Of a DNA stretch of 6,019 nt, positions 1-4,442 are shown piece after piece. This DNA comes from Sva-07 sp031430875 (lineage in GTDB: Bacteria > Actinomycetota > Acidimicrobiia > Acidimicrobiales > Ilumatobacteraceae). Within the stretch, counting starts at the first letter, position 1; each line of letters opens with the position of its first letter. The DNA is taken from the NCBI GenBank assembly GCA_031430875.1, contig JANPCI010000178.1, forward strand, positions 1 to 6,019, given 5' to 3'. A program made the translations under genes and the position numbers. The notes under the pieces were generated by a model, which saw only the letters and a program-made list of their open reading frames with translations, was not told where the DNA came from and made no database searches.

Positions 1-253
1 CGTCGTGTGGTTCGGGTGACACGAACGGGTCGGTCTCACTCCGATGCGAACCCGTAGGTTCGTGCCCGTCGGTGGCACCGGGTTGGGCAGTGATTATGCG
101 GTGGGCCGATCGTGGTCCGAGGTCCCACACTTCGCCGGTTCCCGAGTGCTCGTCCATCAGAAGTTGTCGAGCAAAGTGTGCGGTCGTGCGCCTGAAGGCA
201 GGGGGATCGCCCCCAGGCAGGCCGGGCCGTGTCGACGTGTTCGGGCCGCTCAT
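1..253 (-). CDS. Possible hypothetical protein, 5' part only, runs off left edge
   Basis: A minus-strand reading frame opens with ATG at 253-251 and stays open to base 1, giving 84 residues without a stop. The start is divergent from the zinc-knuckle gene at 291, leaving a 37-base shared promoter region. A weak purine run (AAGAG) lies about 7 bases upstream of the ATG on this strand. The protein starts MSGPNTSTRPGLPGGD and later contains LLMDEHSGTGEVWDLGPRS; I recognise no family, signal peptide or membrane segment. About two thirds of its codons end in G or C, lower than the clear genes here. A plus-strand frame (44-352) over the same bases has a similar bias, so coding strand is not certain. 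The call rests on the open frame, the divergent layout and a plausible amino-acid mix. Confidence 0.35.
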   Translation of the reverse strand, partial: MSGPNTSTRPGLPGGDPPAFRRTTAHFARQLLMDEHSGTGEVWDLGPRSAHRIITAQPGATDGHEPTGSHRSETDPFVSPEPHD

Positions 254-278
254 CGAGATACTCTTGATAACGACGATC

Positions 279-282
279 GGAG
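279..282 (+). promoter_or_regulatory. Ribosome binding site of first zinc-knuckle gene
   Basis: GGAG lies 8 bases before the ATG at 291. It fixes this start over longer in-frame options upstream. A TACTCT hexamer at 259-264 could be a -10 element for the same gene, but no good -35 is visible. Confidence 0.5.
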
Positions 283-290
283 TGTGTTCG

Positions 291-485
291 ATGAGCGAGA
301 GTGTTTGCCGGTATTGCGGCATCAACGTTCGCGAGAACGATGCAACCGCTGAAGGCGGCCCAATTGCGCATGCGGCATGCGTCGAGGCCCAGCTGTCGCC
401 GACAGCGAGGTCGGGGATGCGACGGGCGATGGCCAGCTTCGGCACTCATCTCGCGATCGGGAGGGGCCATGTCGGCGGCCGATGA
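291..485 (+). CDS. Small single zinc-knuckle protein (first of a tandem pair)
   Basis: The 64-residue product begins MSESVCRYCG and has C6-x2-C9-x17-H27-x2-C30, the spacing of the first half of a LIM-type zinc finger or a small treble-clef-like ribbon. Four such ligands would bind one zinc ion (inference from spacing). The rest is a basic tail with no membrane segment, so a cytoplasmic protein is expected. The start is chosen from GGAG 8 bases upstream and because the cysteine motif follows at once. The last 17 bases overlap the next gene, whose product repeats the same knuckle: both have CxxCG, then RE-[ND]-D, then HxxCVE. This suggests tandem duplication and translational coupling. Target, protein or nucleic acid, is unknown. 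About 70% of codons end in G or C. Coding is likely; function is not assigned. Confidence 0.6.
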   Translation: MSESVCRYCGINVRENDATAEGGPIAHAACVEAQLSPTARSGMRRAMASFGTHLAIGRGHVGGR

Positions 486-708
486 TCCGGCGGCCCCGCC
501 TCGCGGAAATGCGTCGGGGGTCCGAGGGCCGGTTGAGGATGACGTGTGTCCGTTCTGCGGATTGGTGCTGCGGGAGCAAGACGACGTGATCAGCGTTGGA
601 GATGTCTTGTTCCATCGACCTTGTGTGGAACCCGCGTGGCATCCACCTGGCTCGACGGCTCGACGCGACCAGATCGAAGCCCTCAACCAGTACCAAGACT
701 TTCAGTGA
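469..708 (+). CDS. Small single zinc-knuckle protein (second of a tandem pair)
   Basis: The 79-residue product starts at ATG 469 behind a strong GGAGGGG ribosome site lying inside the end of the preceding gene. After a Pro/Gly/Ala-rich, probably disordered N-terminus of about 25 residues comes C27-x2-C30-x18-H49-x2-C52, with core CPFCGLVLREQDD and HRPCVEP. It matches the knuckle of the upstream gene in ligands and neighbouring residues, with one extra residue between the cysteine and histidine pairs. A single zinc ion is predicted. The C-terminal 25 residues are polar and unremarkable. The two genes are in different frames and overlap by 17 bases, so they are separate proteins unless ribosomes shift frame there. 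DNA binding, RNA binding or protein adaptor roles are all possible. Confidence 0.6.
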   Translation: MSAADDPAAPPRGNASGVRGPVEDDVCPFCGLVLREQDDVISVGDVLFHRPCVEPAWHPPGSTARRDQIEALNQYQDFQ

Positions 709-718
709 ATCCGGAGAC

Positions 719-934
719 TCAACAACTGACCTGAACGTGTCGAGCCCCGACCATCGGCGGATCGGTTGCACCGGCGTCATTTCCAACACGTATGAACTCG
801 ATTTCGGAGCCAACTACAACGGTCCCCGGTGTGACCTCGCCGCCGTCTCGGCACGAGAGTTCGGTAGTGGCGAAAGTGATCCTGACGCGATCGGAATCAC
901 CAGAGTCGTTGCCACCCAGCCGAACAATCACCAT
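719..934 (-). CDS. Possible small hypothetical protein
   Basis: A minus-strand ORF of 71 residues starts at ATG 934-932, with AGGTAGG just upstream on that strand as a possible ribosome site. It ends 10 bases from the stop of the second zinc-knuckle gene, a tidy convergent layout. The sequence (MVIVRLGGNDSGDSDR..., later ITFATTELSCRDGG) looks beta-rich, with two cysteines. Only about 60% of codons end in G or C, well below the clear genes. The frame also extends upstream without a stop through the mazE region, so it may be a chance frame or a decayed C-terminal fragment. An opposite-strand frame at 792-1001 is equally open. No family recognised. Confidence 0.28.
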   Translation of the reverse strand: MVIVRLGGNDSGDSDRVRITFATTELSCRDGGEVTPGTVVVGSEIEFIRVGNDAGATDPPMVGARHVQVSC

Positions 935-1108
935 GGACCTACCTGGTGGCGACGCATCGTCAGGAAGAATCGCCGTCTCGGTGGTGCCTTGGTATGCCTG
1001 ACCGCCGAGCCGTGGCTGACTACTCGACTCCGACTCCAATCCACCTGCAGCGCAACAGAATCGCTTGGCCAGCCGGTGAAACGCCCCCCTCCCCCCCGTT
1101 TCGTCATC
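935..1108. other. Non-coding gap with poly-C tract upstream of mazE
   Basis: No convincing gene lies between the weak minus-strand ORF and the mazE promoter. The notable feature is C6-T-C7 at 1084-1097, directly upstream of the palindromic promoter. No good -35 hexamer is seen at the expected distance from the -10. Confidence 0.4.
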
Positions 1109-1120
1109 GTTACATGTAAC
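1109..1120. promoter_or_regulatory. Palindromic operator candidate of mazEF
   Basis: GTTACATGTAAC is a perfect 12-base palindrome ending 9 bases before the mazE ATG and overlapping the proposed -10 (TAACAT, 1117-1122). MazE-type antitoxins, alone or with MazF, repress their own operon by binding palindromes over the promoter. That role fits the position here, but binding itself is inferred. Confidence 0.5.
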
Positions 1121-1122
1121 AT
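1117..1122 (+). promoter_or_regulatory. -10 element of leaderless mazEF promoter
   Basis: TAACAT fits the actinobacterial TAnnnT -10. Exactly 7 bases separate it from the ATG at 1130, so transcription would begin at or next to the start codon. No Shine-Dalgarno sequence precedes this ATG, consistent with a leaderless message. The in-frame GTG at 1124 fits this geometry less well. Confidence 0.5.
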
Positions 1123-1129
1123 TGTGCGC

Positions 1130-1348
1130 ATGGCTCGCCGGCAGTCTTCGTCTCCTACCGCTATTCGTGTCCGCGCTCATCGCCAGCGCCTTCGCGAACA
1201 GGGGCTTCGGCCGATTCAGATCTGGGTTCCCGATGTGCGGTCCCCTCAGTTCGCCGAGCAGGCGCACAGCCAGTCGCTCGCAGTCGCGTCGAGTCGACAC
1301 GAAGCCGAGGATCAGGCCTTCATTGACGCGCTGACCGAGGACGAGTGA
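1130..1348 (+). CDS. mazE: MazE-type antitoxin (DUF3018 family)
   Basis: This 72-residue protein is the antitoxin half of a type II toxin-antitoxin pair. It should bind and block the MazF ribonuclease encoded directly downstream, and repress the operon. The family hallmark is clear at residues 13-35: a basic helix (RVRAHRQRLREQG) followed by LRPIQIWVPDVRSP. It continues with SLAVASSRHEAEDQAFIDAL and an acidic end (TEDE). In this family the basic N-terminal part is expected to contact DNA and the acidic C-terminal part the toxin. Length is normal for the family. ATG 1130 is chosen because it starts at the basic region and sits 7 bases after a -10 element; GTG at 1124 would add only two residues. 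The stop overlaps the mazF GTG start (GTGA), indicating translational coupling. Confidence 0.9.
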   Translation: MARRQSSSPTAIRVRAHRQRLREQGLRPIQIWVPDVRSPQFAEQAHSQSLAVASSRHEAEDQAFIDALTEDE

Positions 1349-1677
1349 AGCGCGGGGAGATCTGGACCGCGTCGGCGGGAAGCGGCTACGTCGGCAAGCC
1401 CCGACCCGTCGTCATCGTGCAGGACGACCGCTTTGACGCCACTGCGTCGGTGACCGTGTGCGCGTTCACGACCGACCCGACCGATGCGCCACTGCTGCGA
1501 TTGCTCGTCGATGCCGACGAGGTGACCGGCATCCGGGAATCCAGTCGGCTGATGGTCGACAAGGTCACCAGCATTCCTCGCTCGAAGCTCGGCGAGCGCG
1601 TCGGACAGTTGAGCGACGAGGACATGATTCGGCTCTCGCGTGCTCTCGTGGTGTTCCTCGGCCTTGCCGGGACGTGA
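1345..1677 (+). CDS. mazF: MazF/PemK-family mRNA interferase toxin
   Basis: The 110-residue product is a sequence-specific endoribonuclease of the MazF/PemK fold. It cleaves mRNA when its labile antitoxin is lost, arresting growth. Family signatures occur in the usual order: KRGEIW at residues 2-7, the loop ending GKPRPVVIVQDD (17-28), the strand VTVCAFTTD (36-44), and VDKVTSIPRSKLGERVGQL (71-89). R20 and T42 or T43 are the likely counterparts of the catalytic Arg and Thr of characterised MazF enzymes (by motif, not alignment). Length is typical and no key region is missing, so it looks intact. The GTG start overlaps the mazE stop, with GAGG 4 bases upstream. Over 90% of sampled codons end in G or C. 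Cleavage specificity cannot be read from sequence. Confidence 0.93.
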   Translation: MKRGEIWTASAGSGYVGKPRPVVIVQDDRFDATASVTVCAFTTDPTDAPLLRLLVDADEVTGIRESSRLMVDKVTSIPRSKLGERVGQLSDEDMIRLSRALVVFLGLAGT

Positions 1678-1697
1678 AGAAACCCGCACACTTCACG
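1673..1697 (+). terminator. Hairpin at the mazF stop codon
   Basis: CGTGAAG (1673-1679) pairs with CTTCACG (1691-1697) around an 11-base loop, with the mazF stop codon inside the left arm. No T-run follows. It could end or protect the mazEF message; read-through into 1674-1877 is also possible. Confidence 0.3.
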
Positions 1698-1877
1698 CGC
1701 CCAGAATCACCGACCCGACGGCCAAGCCCGCGCCGCATCACGGCCCTTATCGCGCGCTGGATAATCACGTCGCAGAACCAGCGGCCCGAGGAGGCGAAGG
1801 GAGCTCAGATCGGCAGATGGCTGCGGCGAGATCAGGTCTCGGCAAGTTCGGCAGCGAGCGGTGATAGACGCGGGTAA
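1674..1877 (+). CDS. Possible small basic protein downstream of mazF
   Basis: A 67-residue frame begins with GTG at 1674, overlapping the mazF stop by the same GTGA geometry that joins mazE to mazF. It ends at TAA 1875-1877. The product is strongly basic, with a potential helix (ITALIARWIITSQ) and a basic continuation (IGRWLRRDQ). About 70% of codons end in G or C, similar to the zinc-knuckle genes but lower than mazF. No family is recognised. A hairpin sits on its start, which would hinder expression. It may be a third cistron or simply open GC-rich sequence. Confidence 0.22.
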   Translation: MKKPAHFTRPESPTRRPSPRRITALIARWIITSQNQRPEEAKGAQIGRWLRRDQVSASSAASGDRRG

Positions 1878-2007
1878 ATCCACCGGGTCGTGGTCGGTTT
1901 GACCTCGTAGTTCAAGCTTGGCCGCCGGTGTCTTCCGAACGTTGGATTCCCGTGCGTCTCCAACCCAAGTCGGTTGGCCGGCGGCTTGCGGGATGAACGG
2001 CTGCCAG
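1878..2007. other. Non-coding region with nested inverted repeats
   Basis: No gene is visible here. GCCGCCGG (1921-1928) and CCGGCGGC (1978-1985) form an 8-base inverted repeat. GTTGGA (1941-1946) with TCCAAC (1959-1964) can form an inner hairpin. The structure ends where the proposed promoter of the next operon begins. Confidence 0.35.
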
Positions 2008-2013
2008 TACTGT
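1986..2013 (+). promoter_or_regulatory. Promoter of the membrane protein/lipoprotein operon
   Basis: TTGCGG (1986-1991) and TACTGT (2008-2013) are separated by 16 bases. TACTGT fits TAnnnT and lies exactly 7 bases before the GTG at 2021, the same spacing as at mazE, so a leaderless transcript is predicted. No Shine-Dalgarno sequence is present. Confidence 0.45.
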
Positions 2014-2020
2014 CTGGTGA

Positions 2021-2266
2021 GTGAGTGATGCTTCACAACGCGGCAGAAGTCCAGGGTGGAAGCTGTCGGCTGTGCTCGTTGGTCTGGTGGCGATGTTTGT
2101 TGCGGGCTGGGCAGTGAATGCCCTCGACCTCGACAACGGTTGGATCTACTTCGCTGCGTGGCTGGTCATCGCACTCGGCTTCATCGGGATCACCACGGTG
2201 CTGCTCGTTCCTCGAGCGAGCTCGCAGCGTCGTCGCGGACCGACAGATCGAGCGCACCGCCAGTGA
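2021..2266 (+). CDS. Small two-helix membrane protein
   Basis: The 81-residue product has a short polar N-terminus (about 14 residues), a first membrane helix at about 15-35 (LSAVLVGLVAMFVAGWAVNAL), a four-residue turn (DLDN), a second helix at about 41-63, and a basic tail with RRR at 70-72. By the positive-inside rule both ends should be cytoplasmic with the short turn outside. No catalytic motif is visible and the family is not recognised. GTG 2021 is chosen from the -10 element 7 bases upstream; other nearby GTGs are out of frame. Its stop overlaps the GTG start of the following lipoprotein gene, so the two form an operon and may act together at the membrane. Confidence 0.72.
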   Translation: MSDASQRGRSPGWKLSAVLVGLVAMFVAGWAVNALDLDNGWIYFAAWLVIALGFIGITTVLLVPRASSQRRRGPTDRAHRQ

Positions 2267-2739
2267 CTGCCACCATTCGACGACTCGTGTCCGTGGCCAT
2301 GATCGTGGCCTTCATGGCCGCATGCAGCGAGTCGGCCGGTAACGACAACAGCGCACCCGTGGACATCACCGTCACGTCGGAGGGCACGAGCGACCTCACG
2401 TTGTGGGTCTCCAACCAGAGCTACACCGACAAGAACGTCGATGTCACCATCACGCTGAACGGCGACATCATCATCGACCGGGACTTCAAGGTCGGCGACC
2501 AGCACAACTACATCGAGCACCGCATTCGGCTCGATGACGGCACACACACCATCAACGCCACGACCGTCATCGACGGCGAAACAGTCGTGCTGTCCGAAGA
2601 GTTCACCATCGAGCCAAACCGGCAGCGCTACGCCTTGCTTAGCTATTGGCACTATGTGCCGACGAGCCCGAACGACCCTTCATCAGATCCGCCAGGGTTC
2701 AGTTTCACTATTCAGGACGATCCAATCGGGTTCGCCTGA
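2263..2739 (+). CDS. Small secreted lipoprotein with beta-sandwich-like domain
   Basis: The 158-residue product opens with a lipoprotein signal peptide: basic MTATIRR, hydrophobic core, then FMAAC with the lipid-acceptor cysteine at 21. Methionine at -3 of the lipobox is less usual but tolerated. A polar linker (22-33) leads to alternating short beta strands at about 34-118 (ITVTSE, LTLWVSNQS, VDVTITLNGD, EHRIRLDDGTHTINAT, TVVLSEEFTIE). This suggests an Ig- or CARDB-like sandwich, a fold guess from pattern only. The C-terminal 40 residues are Pro/Asp-rich. It has no other cysteine. GTG 2263 overlaps the upstream stop (GTGA) and is the only start that keeps the full signal peptide. Most codons end in G or C. 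It should sit on the outer face of the membrane, encoded with a two-helix protein; function unknown. Confidence 0.75.
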   Translation: MTATIRRLVSVAMIVAFMAACSESAGNDNSAPVDITVTSEGTSDLTLWVSNQSYTDKNVDVTITLNGDIIIDRDFKVGDQHNYIEHRIRLDDGTHTINATTVIDGETVVLSEEFTIEPNRQRYALLSYWHYVPTSPNDPSSDPPGFSFTIQDDPIGFA

Positions 2740-2747
2740 CCCGATTG
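2723..2747 (+). terminator. Hairpin over the lipoprotein stop codon
   Basis: CAATCGGGT (2723-2731) and ACCCGATTG (2739-2747) are exact complements around a 7-base loop, and the TGA stop straddles the loop. The perfect 9-base stem at a gene end, before a convergent gene, fits a terminator of the T-run-less kind common in GC-rich genomes. Confidence 0.5.
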
Positions 2748-2836
2748 CCCTGAAGGCCGGGCGCAGAGGTCTGTCACCGTCCGTACGCGGCGAGCAGGTT
2801 TTGCCGACACCCATCACTGCTTGCTGCCGTACTTAA

Positions 2837-2849
2837 GCCTCGCGGAGGC
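2837..2849 (-). terminator. Terminator hairpin for the minus-strand membrane gene
   Basis: Read on the minus strand, GCCTC-CGC-GAGGC forms a tight GC stem 15 bases past the stop at 2865 and is followed by TTAAGT. The location supports the neighbouring gene being real. The stem is only 5 bases long. Confidence 0.4.
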
Positions 2850-2864
2850 GGGCGCACGAGCGCA

Positions 2865-3155
2865 TCAGGTTCGGGGTATTTGTCGCTCGATGCTGGCGGT
2901 CGGGCGAAACGGCAGGGGCCGAATCGGAGAACGGTCTCCTGCAGAATCGCCCGGTGGACGCAACTGCTCATCTCGGCCCGCGAGGACCCTGAATGTCCGG
3001 TACACGAAAATGAGACCCAGCAAGATCATGAGAGACGTGAGTGTCGAAGTCGCCAGTAGCGGTGTCATCAGGACGACGACGACAACGAAGAGGACGCAAG
3101 CAGCGAAATTCGAGCCGATCAGGGCGAGTCGCCGACGCAGCGAGAGCGGTGGCAT
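2865..3155 (-). CDS. Small two-helix membrane protein
   Basis: From ATG 3155-3153 the product is 96 residues: a basic start (MPPLSLRRR), a very hydrophobic first helix at about 10-34 containing VVVVV, a short TSTLTS turn, a second helix at about 42-52, then a Pro/Arg-rich soluble tail of about 40 residues. Arginines on both sides of the pair place N- and C-termini in the cytoplasm. A longer in-frame ATG at 3284 exists. The inner start is preferred because a TACGCT -10 lies exactly 7 bases upstream and the extra 43 residues look non-coding. The poly-Val run comes from a GAC repeat at 3072-3083 on the plus strand. Family not recognised. It resembles the membrane protein at 2021 only in architecture. 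Confidence 0.55.
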   Translation of the reverse strand: MPPLSLRRRLALIGSNFAACVLFVVVVVLMTPLLATSTLTSLMILLGLIFVYRTFRVLAGRDEQLRPPGDSAGDRSPIRPLPFRPTASIERQIPRT

Positions 3156-3162
3156 ACGGTCA

Positions 3163-3168
3163 AGCGTA
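3163..3168 (-). promoter_or_regulatory. -10 element of a leaderless minus-strand promoter
   Basis: On the minus strand this reads TACGCT, a TAnnnT match, followed by 7 bases and then the ATG at 3155. The geometry equals that before mazE and before the gene at 2021. No convincing -35 is seen. Confidence 0.4.
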
Positions 3169-3287
3169 GATGAGAACCGCGACGGGCGCGGTTCCGCACG
3201 CGAGATGCAGACCGCACCGAACGCCCAGTATGTGCGTCTGACGCAAGAGTCGATCTCAGCCGGAAGACCGCTCAGTATCTGCACGCA

Positions 3288-3383
3288 GAATCACTGTGAC
3301 GTCGCCTCCGATGGTGACCGAGTTCTACCCAAGCCGCACACTGCACTTTCCCGGGCAACCACGAGCGGTCACAAGGGTGATTC
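3288..3383. repeat. Bulged inverted repeat in the divergent gap
   Basis: GAATCAC-TGTGAC (3288-3300) is complementary to GTCACA-AGG-GTGATTC (3368-3383), giving 13 pairs with a 3-base AGG bulge and a 67-base interior. The interior holds GCACTTTCCCGGGC (3343-3356), close to a sequence inside another hairpin near 4550. The gap (3156-3467) shows no credible gene. Possible roles are a folded leader, regulator site, or remnant of a small mobile repeat. Confidence 0.4.
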
Positions 3384-3467
3384 AGCTCATGGGCAAACGT
3401 CCCGGCGGTGTCGCTGTTTGCCGTGAGATGATTGGAACCGATGGTGCCCGACTGTCGTCGAACTCGT

Positions 3468-4442
3468 ATGAGCCGTCTCGTCGTCGCGGTCCTCGCTGGA
3501 ATGGTTGTTGTGTCGGCTTGCGGGTCGGGCAGCGGCGAGTCAAGCGCTGGCGAGGAGCGGACGACATTTGCGTCGTCGCCTCTGGCTACGCCTTCTACCG
3601 ATTCCGAGGGCGCCACGCCGGAGAGCACGGAGGTCGGGCCGGTGCGGTCTGAGATCTGTGGCGAGCGCGTGGCGTTGTTCTCGGAGCTCTCGGAGGCACA
3701 GTTTGCGTTTGTTGGCACGGTCGTTGCTGCCGACGACGAGGTGCACCCGTGGACAACGGACCCTGAGAACCCGAATCGGGCCGACGTTGTTGAGACGACT
3801 CGTTGGGTGACGTTTGCTGTCGAGCGGTGGCACACGCCTGACTGGGGTGTCACGTTCTCGGTGTGGGCGCCTGGATACGACATGCAGGTCGGCCAACGGC
3901 TCGCGGTCGGAGGCAACGCCTATTTCACCGAGGTCCGCGACTTCTCCGGTCAGTCTGGAGAAGTCGAGATCTGTTCGACCTCGCTCGAGTCCGAAGCGTC
4001 GCCGGCTGGATGGAGCGAGTTCTTCGGACGAGGCACCCCACCGGCCCCCGAAGTGGCCGAGGACGAGCCGTCGGTCCTCGTTGCTTCCAAGGTCTTTGGT
4101 GAGACGACCGGGCCGTGTGGGGTCACGGTTCTGAACAACGGGCCTGACGACGAGGTCAAGCTCGCGGACGGCGCTGCGTGTTTCGTGGGCGAGTTCGAGG
4201 CGCAACGACCGCTCGTCTGGGACGTCGTCGTCGCCACGGTCGAAGGAGATCCCATCCCTTCCCGCTACAGCTTCGACGGGGAAACGGTCATCATCACGAC
4301 CGACTACTCGTTCGACAACTTCGGAAGCGGCGGTGTCGTCGAACTGCGTTGCTCCTCTGTTCGGCTCTCGACCTGGCTGCCTGAAGGCATCAACTGCAGC
4401 TCACACGACGGCGAGGGATTCCGTGCGGACAGCCTTCCCTGA
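3468..4442 (+). CDS. Lipoprotein with NTR/TIMP-like N-terminal domain
   Basis: The 324-residue product has a clear lipoprotein signal (MSRLVVAVLAGMVVVSAC, lipid cysteine 18) and a Ser/Glu/Thr-rich linker to about residue 60. A first domain (64-171) then runs from C64, through FAFVGTVVAAD and WVTFAVERWHTPDWGVTFSVW, to VGQRLAVGG and EVEICSTS (C169). This order (Cys, FVGxV, xVTFxVE, GxRxxV, Cys) is the pattern of bacterial NTR/TIMP-like domains. A second domain (about 206-311) with four cysteines (217, 238, 295, 310) and strands WDVVVATVEGD and ETVIITTDYS is not recognised. Six mature cysteines could form three disulfides outside the cell. ATG 3468 is chosen as signal-peptide start; ATG 3441 and TTG 3432 are in frame. 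It faces a divergent membrane gene and converges with another lipoprotein gene. Confidence 0.8.
   Translation: MSRLVVAVLAGMVVVSACGSGSGESSAGEERTTFASSPLATPSTDSEGATPESTEVGPVRSEICGERVALFSELSEAQFAFVGTVVAADDEVHPWTTDPENPNRADVVETTRWVTFAVERWHTPDWGVTFSVWAPGYDMQVGQRLAVGGNAYFTEVRDFSGQSGEVEICSTSLESEASPAGWSEFFGRGTPPAPEVAEDEPSVLVASKVFGETTGPCGVTVLNNGPDDEVKLADGAACFVGEFEAQRPLVWDVVVATVEGDPIPSRYSFDGETVIITTDYSFDNFGSGGVVELRCSSVRLSTWLPEGINCSSHDGEGFRADSLP

Noticed and set aside
201..214. GGGGG-ATCG-CCCCC hairpin as a terminator
   Set aside because: The stem is only 5 bases, has no T-run and falls inside the possible left-edge gene; nothing is known to end there.
36..686. Minus-strand 216-codon open frame across the zinc-knuckle genes
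   Set aside because: It lies antisense to two ORFs with conserved Cys/His ligands and ribosome sites, and its product is Arg/Ser/Pro/His-rich, as expected of an antisense shadow.
596..1129. Long N-terminal extension of mazE
   Set aside because: The frame is open, but the antitoxin family starts at the basic helix, and promoter, operator and ATG all lie at 1109-1132.
3156..3284. Longer start for the minus-strand membrane protein
   Set aside because: The inner ATG has a well-placed -10 and begins right before a basic residue run and helix; the extra 43 residues show no coding signature.
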